Source: Chitinivibrionales bacterium
GTDB lineage: Bacteria; Fibrobacterota; Chitinivibrionia; Chitinivibrionales; FEN-1185
Assembly: GCA_035516255.1 (NCBI GenBank)
Contig: DATJAL010000001.1
Span: 62,001 to 126,000 of the forward strand
Direction of reading: 5' to 3'
DNA length: 64,000 nucleotides
The notes under the pieces are model-generated. The model worked only from the letters and a program-made list of their open reading frames with translations. It did not search any database and had not been told where the DNA came from. Shown in pieces: positions 35,746 through 43,539 of this stretch. The position numbers and the translations under genes are program-made. Position 1 is the stretch's first letter. Each line of letters begins with the position of its first letter.

Positions 35746-37206
35746 ATGGAAGATTTCACTAAACTCCTGATTTTCGCAGTGTCCACATTTCTTCTGGTGT
35801 CAAACCTGTCTGCCCAGGTCCCTGATTCTCCAAGGAAAATCGTCTACCCGGCGCTCGACTGGAAAGTGCCGCTCGGTACGCCGTACCGGCAAGTGCTCAG
35901 TAATGGGCTTGTCGCATATATCGCCGAGGAACACTCGCTTCCCTATTTCAAGCTTTCGGGTTATGTGCGGTACGGGTCCATTTGCGATCCGGCGGGCAAG
36001 GAAGGCATCTCATCGCTGATGGCGACCCTCATGCGCACCGGCGGGACGCAAACCTACCAATCGGACACGCTCGACTATCTCATCGACCAGTATGCGCTCA
36101 GGATTTCCGTCTCCGTCTCTGAAACGCAGGTGAATTTTTCCTGCGCAAGCCTTTCGGAATACGCGGACACCTGCCTGTTCATGCTTTCGCAGATCCTGTT
36201 CCATCCGTCGTTTGAGGACAAAAAAATAAAAAAACAGACATCCCTTTTCCTCGAATCCATTGCGCACCGGTTTGACAATCCCGACCCGATTCTGGACGCC
36301 GCGTACGAAAAGGCAATGTATAATGACGGACAGAACAGCAGGCTTCCGACCGCGGCAAGCGTGGCGCGGATCAGCAAAAAGGACATTGTCGCCCTGCACA
36401 AAAACATCTTCAAAACCGAAAATATGATCATCGCGGTATCGGGGGATTTTTCCAAAAAAGCAATGGAACAGAAACTGTGCGCGCTGTTTCCGAAGGCCGG
36501 AGCCGCGGCCGTGGATTCTCTTTTTCCGCACATCAGCGTCAAGCCGACGGCGAAATCCGTTATCGTCAACAAAGCCATCACGCAGAGTTACATCCGCATG
36601 GGGCTTCCGCTGTTCAAGCGGCCGCATGACGATTACTATGCGGTGCAGGTGCTCAACCTCATTCTCGGCGGCGAAGGATTCACCTCGCGCCTCGGCAGCA
36701 AGGTGCGCTCGGACGAGGGACTCGCCTATGTCGTCTACTCGAGCGCGGGCTCGAATTATTTCTACCCCTCAACCTTTTTCATAGAATTCCACACAAAAAA
36801 CGAGACGGCGGCCAAGGCCATGGCGCTTTCATACAATGAGGTCACCCGCATACGGACGTCGGGCGTCACTGCCGAAGAACTTTCACACGCAAAGAAAGTG
36901 CTCATTGATGCGTTGCCCTCGATGTTCCGAACGGCCGATGACATCGTTGACAATTACGCAGGCAATGAATACCTTAAACAGCCTCCCGATCATTTTACCG
37001 CATACCCCGACAAAATAAACGCGCTTACCCAGGCGGATATCGCGGCGGCGGCAAAGAAGTATCTTGACCCTGCGGCAATCACGTATACCGTCGTGGGCGA
37101 TACCGCGGTGATTTTTAAAAACGACACGATATCGGGCTTTTCTTTCCGTTCGCAGAAGCCGATTGTTGCGGTGAATAATCCGGATTCGCTCCCGGAAATG
37201 AAATGA
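35746..37206 (+). CDS. M16-family protein, inactive partner subunit
   Basis: The ATG at 35746 starts a 486-residue exported protein (signal ending near LSAQ). The M16 fold is evident from LSNGLVAYIAEEHSLPYFKLSGYVRYGS and GGEGFTSRLGSKVRSDEGLAYVVYS. The HxxEH motif is missing: the position reads GISSLMATLM. The R...Y pair in KVRSDEGLAY, which binds substrate in active/inactive M16 pairs, is kept here and lost in the upstream partner. It begins 22 bp after the first M16 gene. Confidence 0.88.
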   Translation: MEDFTKLLIFAVSTFLLVSNLSAQVPDSPRKIVYPALDWKVPLGTPYRQVLSNGLVAYIAEEHSLPYFKLSGYVRYGSICDPAGKEGISSLMATLMRTGGTQTYQSDTLDYLIDQYALRISVSVSETQVNFSCASLSEYADTCLFMLSQILFHPSFEDKKIKKQTSLFLESIAHRFDNPDPILDAAYEKAMYNDGQNSRLPTAASVARISKKDIVALHKNIFKTENMIIAVSGDFSKKAMEQKLCALFPKAGAAAVDSLFPHISVKPTAKSVIVNKAITQSYIRMGLPLFKRPHDDYYAVQVLNLILGGEGFTSRLGSKVRSDEGLAYVVYSSAGSNYFYPSTFFIEFHTKNETAAKAMALSYNEVTRIRTSGVTAEELSHAKKVLIDALPSMFRTADDIVDNYAGNEYLKQPPDHFTAYPDKINALTQADIAAAAKKYLDPAAITYTVVGDTAVIFKNDTISGFSFRSQKPIVAVNNPDSLPEMK

Positions 37207-37222
37207 GCAAGGAGGATTTCCA

Positions 37223-37696
37223 ATGAAAATCGGCATCTTCGTTCATTCACAATCGGGAAACACCGCGCGCCTTGCGCTTGCGGTCACTCACGCGCTTCGT
37301 GAAAAAGGCCATGAGGTTGACGTGGAGCTGCTTCGGCCGGTGGGAAAGGTAAACCCGGGAATGCGGCATGTCGAATTAAAAAATGTTCCCGAATTGGAAG
37401 GCTATGACCTCGTGATGTTTGCCGGTCCCGTATGGGCATGGAATGCCTCGCCGGTGATCATTTCGCTGCTGCACCAAGTCACCGGCCTCAAAGGGAAAAA
37501 AGCGATGTTCTTCCTCACCTCAGGATTTCCCCAACTCATTTCAGGCTGGAGCCGAGCGCATAAAAAAGTCAGGGCGCTGCTCGAGGATTCAGACGCGACG
37601 GTCATCGAGGGCGAGTCGTTGTTCTGGGGAATCTGGTGCAGCAAGAAGAGGTTGGATGCAGCGGTGGATAGAATTTGTAAAAAAGTGTTGGGATGA
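37223..37696 (+). CDS. flavodoxin-family protein
   Basis: 157 residues starting MKIGIFVHSQSGNTARLALA, the FMN phosphate loop (S-x-S/T-G-N-T). AGPVWAWNASPVIISLL and MFFLTSGFPQ are in the positions of the isoalloxazine-binding loops. Likely a short flavodoxin or NAD(P)H-oxidoreductase subunit. A strong AAGGAGG site lies 17 bp after the M16 stop, so it is probably cotranscribed with the two proteases. Its electron partner is not evident; chorismate synthase, two genes upstream, needs reduced FMN, but a link is speculation. Confidence 0.85.
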   Translation: MKIGIFVHSQSGNTARLALAVTHALREKGHEVDVELLRPVGKVNPGMRHVELKNVPELEGYDLVMFAGPVWAWNASPVIISLLHQVTGLKGKKAMFFLTSGFPQLISGWSRAHKKVRALLEDSDATVIEGESLFWGIWCSKKRLDAAVDRICKKVLG

Positions 37697-37770
37697 TTCT
37701 ACTTTTATTGCGATTGTTTTTGGATTGCACAAGAGAAATATCAATCCTGGCGTTCTTTGCGAGAACTTTT

Positions 37771-39087
37771 TTATAGAATATTCGCCGCTAGCTCCGACAG
37801 CACCGACCGTTCACCTTTTGTCAATGTAATATGCGCCGCGATCTCCTGCGTCTTGAACTTTTCCACCACATACGTGAGTCCGTTGCTTGACGAATCGATG
37901 TAGGGGTTGTCGATCTGGTAGGGATCGCCGGTGAGCACGATCTTGGTGCCGTCGCCCACCCTCGTGATGATGGTTTTTATCTCGTGCGGCGTGAGGTTCT
38001 GCGCCTCGTCCACGATAAGGTACTGGTTGTGGATCGAACGGCCGCGGATATAGGTGAGCGGCTCGATCACGAGGATGCCTGTGTCCATGAGTTCCTTGAA
38101 TCCGCGGATATGCCGCCGCGCCTTGGCCTCGGAGCGCAGCAGCAAGTCCACATTGTCAACAATGGGATACATCCACGGCGTGAGCTTTTCCTCCACGGTG
38201 CCCGGCAAAAAGCCGATGTCCTTGCCCATGGGCAGCGTCGGCCTCGACACCAGGATGCGCGAAAAAAGGTTTTCGTCGACCGTCTTGTTCAAGCTCGCGG
38301 CAACCGCAAGGAGCGTTTTGCCCGTACCGGCCTTTCCCACAAGGGTCACGAGCTGGATGGCGTCGTTGAGGAGCGCGTCCATGGTGAAAAGCTGCTCCCG
38401 GTTCCGCGGCTTAATCCTGAACATGCCTTCCCTGCCTTCGGAAATCAGGCGCACCATCCTTTTTTCTTTGCTGTCGTAGCGGCCAAGGGCAAAATGCAAT
38501 GGATCGGTGCCGTCAACGAGCGTCACATACTGGTTGGGAAACCACGGCTCGTCCATATCAAGAATGCCTTTTTCCTTGAACGCGTCAACAGCCGCCTTGT
38601 CCGTCTTTTTTTCAATGTAACCGGAATACAGCTCCTCAATATCAACCTTGTCTGATTCATAATCCTCTACCACCACGCCCAGCGCGTCGGCCTTGATGCG
38701 CAGGTTGATGTCCTTGCTCACGAATACCGTGGGCATGGCGCCTGCCTTTTCCTTTACATCGAAGAGGATGGCAAGGATCATGCTGTCGCGCGGTTTTTCC
38801 TGGAACTCGTGCGGGATCCTCCTTACTGCGTCACCGACGGAAAGTTTCACAAACAACGTCCCCCCGCCATCGAGTTTCACTCCTTTGGTAAGTGAGCCTT
38901 TGTTCCTGAGCGCGTCAAGATAGCGCGACGTCTGGCGGGCGTTGCGGCCGGTCTCGCTGAGGTCCTTTTTAAAATGGTCAATGTCCTCGATCACCGTGAT
39001 CGGGATGATGACGTTGTTTTCTTCGAACTTGAAAAGCGCCTGAGCATCATACAAAAGAATGGTTGTGTCGAGAATAAAGTTTTTCAT
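37771..39087 (-). CDS. PhoH-family ATPase with N-terminal PIN domain
   Basis: 438 residues. An N-terminal PIN nuclease-like domain (FILDTTILLYDAQALFKF, VIEDIDHF, about 1-145) is followed by a PhoH ATPase with Walker A GKAGTGKT at 251-258 and Walker B LIVDEAQNLTPHEIKTII. This is the PhoH2/YlaK type, known as an RNA helicase/RNase in other bacteria. The N-terminal region keeps acidic residues expected for metal binding. It stands alone and is divergent from the small duplicated protein at 39392. Confidence 0.9.
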   Translation of the reverse strand: MKNFILDTTILLYDAQALFKFEENNVIIPITVIEDIDHFKKDLSETGRNARQTSRYLDALRNKGSLTKGVKLDGGGTLFVKLSVGDAVRRIPHEFQEKPRDSMILAILFDVKEKAGAMPTVFVSKDINLRIKADALGVVVEDYESDKVDIEELYSGYIEKKTDKAAVDAFKEKGILDMDEPWFPNQYVTLVDGTDPLHFALGRYDSKEKRMVRLISEGREGMFRIKPRNREQLFTMDALLNDAIQLVTLVGKAGTGKTLLAVAASLNKTVDENLFSRILVSRPTLPMGKDIGFLPGTVEEKLTPWMYPIVDNVDLLLRSEAKARRHIRGFKELMDTGILVIEPLTYIRGRSIHNQYLIVDEAQNLTPHEIKTIITRVGDGTKIVLTGDPYQIDNPYIDSSSNGLTYVVEKFKTQEIAAHITLTKGERSVLSELAANIL

Positions 39088-39391
39088 GGAATTTATCCGA
39101 TCAAATGTGTGAAAATGGCGTCGACTATTAAAATAAATGATTCTTATAAGAAAAAAAGTCGTTCTATTGCAAACGCCGAACGATCAAGTCGTGATATTGC
39201 AACCGGCGCTTCTCGTTTGATTCAAACAGAAATGTGTTTTTTATGAAAAATACCAAACAAAATATTTTTTCAGGATTGGCATAACGTTTGAATTAAAGTA
39301 ATTGCGAGCAGATACCCGGGAAAAAAGCTTTACGCTGCTCACACCTGATAAACTGTTCTTTCAACCACATTCAAAACAAAAGGAGTTAGTC
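39088..39391. other. AT-rich divergent intergenic region
   Basis: This 304-bp spacer lies between the PhoH gene (minus) and the duplicated-domain gene (plus). It holds poly-A/T runs and AAGGAG at 39381 serving the plus gene. Promoter elements are likely, but no hexamer pair stands out. No RNA or ORF supported. Confidence 0.45.
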
Positions 39392-39910
39392 ATGGGTTCA
39401 GCAATTTTCACTAACGGTAACAATGCATATCAGGTTGCCAACATCATGTATGCAGGTTCTGTTTCCGAAGTTCCGGAAAACCGCCGTCAAAACGGCACCA
39501 CGCATTCGTTCAAAATGATCACGGGCCTCGGCACCGTTTTCTCCTACTACAAAAACGAGGAGTTTGCCAGGAAATCCCGCGGTGCGTTGGCTGCGATGCT
39601 GGATACGGTCAAGCCAAAGGCCTTTAAACATGGAGGGGAATTCATTGACCCTTCACACATTGTTTGTTTCAGCAATGTGATCCAGTTTAAAAAGCCTGTT
39701 GGCCCGTACACGCACGGGCTTGTTCTGACGATGGACACGGCAGAGGAAAAAAGCCAGGAAATCTGGCTCAGGTACAAATCGGAAGACCATGCCCAGAAGG
39801 CCAGAAAAGCCCTTTGGGCAACGGTGCACAGCGTTAACGGCATGTCCAACCAGACGGAAAAGCCGCCTGTGGCGGAACACGCCGCTTCAACAAGCGCTTT
39901 ACCCTTCTGA
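39392..39910 (+). CDS. small protein with internal tandem duplication, unknown function
   Basis: The ATG at 39392 has AAGGAG seven bases upstream. The 172-residue protein has no signal peptide or known motif. It looks like two copies of one fold: unit A (about 1-75) ends FSYYKNEEFARKSRGALAAML and unit B (about 85-155) ends IWLRYKSEDHAQKARKALWATV, each with strands before a final helix (FTNGNNAYQVANIM and DPSHIVCFSNVIQF begin the units). It has a strong ribosome site and a perfect terminator, so it is probably abundantly expressed alone. No function can be proposed. Confidence 0.7.
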   Translation: MGSAIFTNGNNAYQVANIMYAGSVSEVPENRRQNGTTHSFKMITGLGTVFSYYKNEEFARKSRGALAAMLDTVKPKAFKHGGEFIDPSHIVCFSNVIQFKKPVGPYTHGLVLTMDTAEEKSQEIWLRYKSEDHAQKARKALWATVHSVNGMSNQTEKPPVAEHAASTSALPF

Positions 39911-40265
39911 TCCGTATTTACTTCTGCTAAAAGAACCGTTCGAACAAGGTGCCGCCTTTCCATGGAAGGCGGCACTTTCATTTTGTGGTTTTCCATATCC
40001 CTTTATTTGCAAGTTTACAACGTACGCCACATGATGTTTGCTGTTAGCACGGTGTCAAGAATTTGCAAACAGGGATCCAGTTTCTTCTTTTCGTTTCCGT
40101 GTGGAAACTAAGACAAAAAAATGCTTACTTCGAAGACACTGGAGCACAAAAAAAATTACCATGTAATAAATTGAATAATGACCTTAAAATCAAATCAGAC
40201 AAATCTTGGCACGCTATTAAATACAACATTTCCTTTGAAAAAACGGACAAGATTAACGAGGGAAA
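39911..40265. other. intergenic region after the duplicated-domain gene
   Basis: Holds the terminator at 39949-39984 and then about 280 bp of AT-rich DNA up to the end of the BNR-repeat gene. A small open frame (40063-40290) lacks a ribosome site and overlaps that gene, so I do not call it. Nothing else is visible. Confidence 0.5.
39949..39984 (+). terminator. Rho-independent terminator, perfect stem
   Basis: GTGCCGCCTT and AAGGCGGCAC pair perfectly across TCCATGG, followed by TTTCATTTT. It ends the short transcript of the duplicated-domain gene. Confidence 0.85.
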
Positions 40266-41687
40266 TTACCGGATTATTGTAAACCGTTGATTTATGCTCT
40301 TATCGACAGCATTAAGCCGGACGAAATACACGCCTGAGGGTATTTCTCTTATACTTTTAGAAAAGGAATGCCTGCCTTTTTGCAGGAAAGAGGAAAGAAT
40401 GGTATTGATTTTTTTACCTTGTGCATTATAGAGACACAAGGTAGTATAGGAAGCGGTCGGCAAGGAAAAATCAATCCTTAATTCATGATTATTTGAGAGC
40501 GATACTACCTGAAGAAGGCAAGATTTATTAATGCCGTAGTGCAAGAGAATTGGAGAATTCGAGGCATTTGAGGTAGTGGCGCTTCTGTAAACTCCTCCTG
40601 AATCGGATAGAGAATAGAATTCCCCTGCCGCGATAAAGACACGACTATTTGAATTAAAGGCAAGGTCAAATGGAAAAACCGCTGTCGGCATTCTGTAATT
40701 ATTAATTTTGTTCCAATTAATAAATACCGAATCCCAACCATTGCCTTTAATAAAATAAATATCTCTAGAAGGGCTTTCTCTTAAAGGCTCTGCACTTGTA
40801 CCAAAAAACATCCCATTAGGGTCTGCAAAAGAAAAAATACTATTCCATGTGCTTCCGTTGTCTTGCGAACGGATAATGTAGTCTTTCATGCCAGAACCAT
40901 CATAAATGCAGGGGTAACCCGTATAACATGTTACTTTTTGTGTATCACAGACAAGAGCTAATACGTAATCCTGTTTTGTAATTATTATCGGTCCAATCCT
41001 CCACTTGTTAGGAACTATTGATAATTTTTGCCATGTATCGCCTGCATCTATGGAACGATATGTTTCTGCCCAACTCCCAATAATAACTTCATTGGCTGGT
41101 CCTGTTGCTATATTCCATCGTGGAGTAATCCCTTCATAGTAAAAACCCCCTACTTGAAAATCTGTTATTTTTTTCCATGTATCGCCGTTATTCCCAGACC
41201 TGTATTTCCCCGCAAACACCGTATCATAAGAATTTATCGCGATATTAAATACCTGATCGGTATCATTCATATTGTTGGTAATATTTTGCCAGTTTTCTCC
41301 GTTGTCAGTAGATCTGAAAACATTTGTTTTAACATTGGAAAATATGCCTCCTTTAACGCTACTAATGAAAATATGCCCCTTTGAATTTATTGCCAGTGAA
41401 AGAATCTTCAACGAATCTGTAATGCCGTTGTTTATCCTCACCCAATTATCCCCGCTGTCATCCGACCTGAACATGCCGCTGTCCGTTGCGGCGAATATCT
41501 GGTCCTGCTTGTTTACGGCAATCCTGTTTGTCTTAACGTATAGCCCGCCGATTTTGGGCCCTCCGGTCTGCTCAAAGTAGTTTGTTTGTGCAAACGCGGT
41601 AAAAACAAAACAAAGAGCAATGCCTAAGACTTCTGCAAGACGGAGATCGGGAAAATGACCCTTGGTTTTCAAAGATTTGTAATCCAT
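40266..41687 (-). CDS. exported BNR/propeller-repeat protein with C-terminal sorting-like domain
   Basis: 473 residues with a signal peptide (AEVLGIALCFVFTAFAQ). The middle is a multi-bladed propeller of BNR/Asp-box type repeats (SDDSGDNWVRINNG, STDNGENWQNIT, SIDAGDTWQKLS, SQDNGSTWNSIF). The last about 80 residues (ELRIDFSLPTASYTTLCLYNAQGKKI...KSIREIPSGVYFVRLNA) resemble the type A sorting domain of type IX secretion substrates. Known roles of such propellers include ligand binding and cell-surface display. AT-rich DNA and the neighbouring sorting-domain gene point to one surface-protein locus. Confidence 0.75.
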   Translation of the reverse strand: MDYKSLKTKGHFPDLRLAEVLGIALCFVFTAFAQTNYFEQTGGPKIGGLYVKTNRIAVNKQDQIFAATDSGMFRSDDSGDNWVRINNGITDSLKILSLAINSKGHIFISSVKGGIFSNVKTNVFRSTDNGENWQNITNNMNDTDQVFNIAINSYDTVFAGKYRSGNNGDTWKKITDFQVGGFYYEGITPRWNIATGPANEVIIGSWAETYRSIDAGDTWQKLSIVPNKWRIGPIIITKQDYVLALVCDTQKVTCYTGYPCIYDGSGMKDYIIRSQDNGSTWNSIFSFADPNGMFFGTSAEPLRESPSRDIYFIKGNGWDSVFINWNKINNYRMPTAVFPFDLAFNSNSRVFIAAGEFYSLSDSGGVYRSATTSNASNSPILLHYGINKSCLLQVVSLSNNHELRIDFSLPTASYTTLCLYNAQGKKINTILSSFLQKGRHSFSKSIREIPSGVYFVRLNAVDKSINQRFTIIR

Positions 41688-41756
41688 GGTAAATCACTTT
41701 TCGTGAAAAGTTTCTTAAGATCTTTGTTCAACGTCCAGGAAACATGAGCCAGCGAA

Positions 41757-43157
41757 TCATTTCATTATCAAAACCTTCTTGTAATATTGTTCCCTGCCTA
41801 TTGACAACACTGCAAAGTAATTCCCGCTGGAAATCTCTTTTCCCGCGCCGCAGTTCCATTGCAACTGGTGCCTGCCCGAAGACGCGGACATGTCCCTGTG
41901 CTCCCAAATGGTCCGGCCTGAGTTGTCGATGATTTTCACAAAATATCCGTCAGATTTGTCCAGATACACGTTGAAAAGCACACCGGCTTTCGAAAGAGTC
42001 AAAAAGATCGGGGTGCGGTTGTCAAGGGCCAGGCCGCGTGCTGAAATCCCCACAACCGGTTGCACGGTAACCACAAGATACCTCGTGTCCGAGGCAGCGG
42101 TGTCTTTTGCAAGCCTGAAGGCCAGCGTATCCACACCGGCTTCAACCGGCATACCGAACACGCTGTCGGGACGTATAACATTGACCCAGGAAGGGTTTGC
42201 TGTGTCGGAAACGACAAAGACGTCCGCCACGCCGCTGGGATTGCAGATGGGAAATTTATACCTAAAGGAATCGCCCAGCGTCACAGTGATGGGAATGTAT
42301 TGTGCGGGACAGGGTTGGTTGTAACCTTTATAAGAATAGGCCGTCGAGGTAATACTGCAAAAACGCGGGGTAATGACAGCGCAACCGGACGGATTTCCGA
42401 TGCATGAATGTGCGCTGATATCGGTGATGGATGAAATGACAACGGAATGCGTGTCCAATGAGCTTGATTCGAGGAAGATGCCGGTGGCGGGATTGCCTGG
42501 GGGGCGTCCAAAATAACAGGAATCCCTCAAGCCAGCACCTTCTATTATATTGGATGAATCAATTTTCAATATACTGTAATTTGCATAAATCCCGTCTCCG
42601 CCATAACCATATGAAGTAAAAATGAAAGGGTTCACACAAGAGTAACCGCTGGATGTGTACCATGTAATCTCACCACATACAGGATTAATGCAATAACGAT
42701 GTCTTCCGCCATAAATAACGCTTTTTATTATATCTATATGACTACAAAAGGTTAAAATTGGCGTGCCAGCTTTATTTGTATCCACATTAATACAATACGA
42801 ATCTGAAAAAGGAATGGAATCCCAGCAATAAGGAGTGGCATCCAGTTTTCCTATCACCTGTAAATCTCTCAGCACAAGGGTGGAATTCTTTGCAAGGATA
42901 ACGCCCTTTATTTTTGCCTGTGTTGCGCCCCCCTCGCCAAAGATATTGAGGCTTTTATTGGCAACATAGGTTGACTCGGCTATGCTATCGGTAACAAAAA
43001 TAGTGTCGCCTAAAGCCGCAATATTCACAGCAGATTGCAGCGACTTGTATCGCTGCTGGGGGCCCACATGAAGAATCGCCGAAAAGCCCGGCGCAGCGAA
43101 AAGAAACAGGGTAATATTTATTGCACCTATAAAACCGGAAATAATAAAAGGTTTCAT
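41757..43157 (-). CDS. exported beta-helix (PbH1-type) protein with C-terminal sorting-like domain
   Basis: The ATG at 43157 (AAGGA upstream) gives a signal peptide and a 466-residue protein. LHVGPQQRYKSLQSAVNIAALGDTIFV is the entry strand of a right-handed parallel beta-helix (pectate-lyase-like). A short Ig/Calx-like stretch follows, then a C-terminal domain (FVKIIDNSGRTIWEHRDM...GKEISSGNYFAVLSI) of the same sorting type as the adjacent gene. Catalytic residues for a pectate lyase are not evident, so it may be an adhesin or glycan-binding protein. The BNR gene follows after 69 bp. Confidence 0.7.
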   Translation of the reverse strand: MKPFIISGFIGAINITLFLFAAPGFSAILHVGPQQRYKSLQSAVNIAALGDTIFVTDSIAESTYVANKSLNIFGEGGATQAKIKGVILAKNSTLVLRDLQVIGKLDATPYCWDSIPFSDSYCINVDTNKAGTPILTFCSHIDIIKSVIYGGRHRYCINPVCGEITWYTSSGYSCVNPFIFTSYGYGGDGIYANYSILKIDSSNIIEGAGLRDSCYFGRPPGNPATGIFLESSSLDTHSVVISSITDISAHSCIGNPSGCAVITPRFCSITSTAYSYKGYNQPCPAQYIPITVTLGDSFRYKFPICNPSGVADVFVVSDTANPSWVNVIRPDSVFGMPVEAGVDTLAFRLAKDTAASDTRYLVVTVQPVVGISARGLALDNRTPIFLTLSKAGVLFNVYLDKSDGYFVKIIDNSGRTIWEHRDMSASSGRHQLQWNCGAGKEISSGNYFAVLSIGREQYYKKVLIMK

Positions 43158-43539
43158 AGCATTTTCCTTGTTAAAGGATACTTTTTCCCGCATATTCAAA
43201 CCATAGATCGGCATTTTATAATTTGGCTTTATCCTTATTATACACCCTTCCAGCCTCAATTACAAGCCTTCTGGAAAAAAGTGTTTTCTGGCAGAAATTC
43301 CTGTTATAGCAGGAGAGAGATACTATACAGTAGATACTCAATAAGATTACAATTAAACTACCGCAAAAGGCAGAATGAATGTGCAGCGGAATTGCCCTTG
43401 GAATATCAAAAAGGGTATATTATGAAATCTGCGAAGACAGCCGTAATTTGCGCAAATTAATTTACTTTTTTTACACCTGTTGATTGTAACTAATTAATTA
43501 TTGTTTGTGGTTGCAGGCAGGAGATTATATACTATATCC
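43158..43539. other. AT-rich divergent intergenic region
   Basis: A 382-bp spacer between the beta-helix gene (minus) and the first TPR/C39-like membrane protein (plus). No ORF with a ribosome site, RNA gene or clear hairpin is seen. Promoters for both directions are probably here. A GGAG lies 17 bp before the plus-strand ATG, too far to be a good ribosome site. Confidence 0.45.

Noticed and set aside
40063-40290. Small plus-strand open frame in the AT-rich spacer
   Set aside because: No ribosome site, no recognisable motif, and its end overlaps the BNR gene on the other strand.
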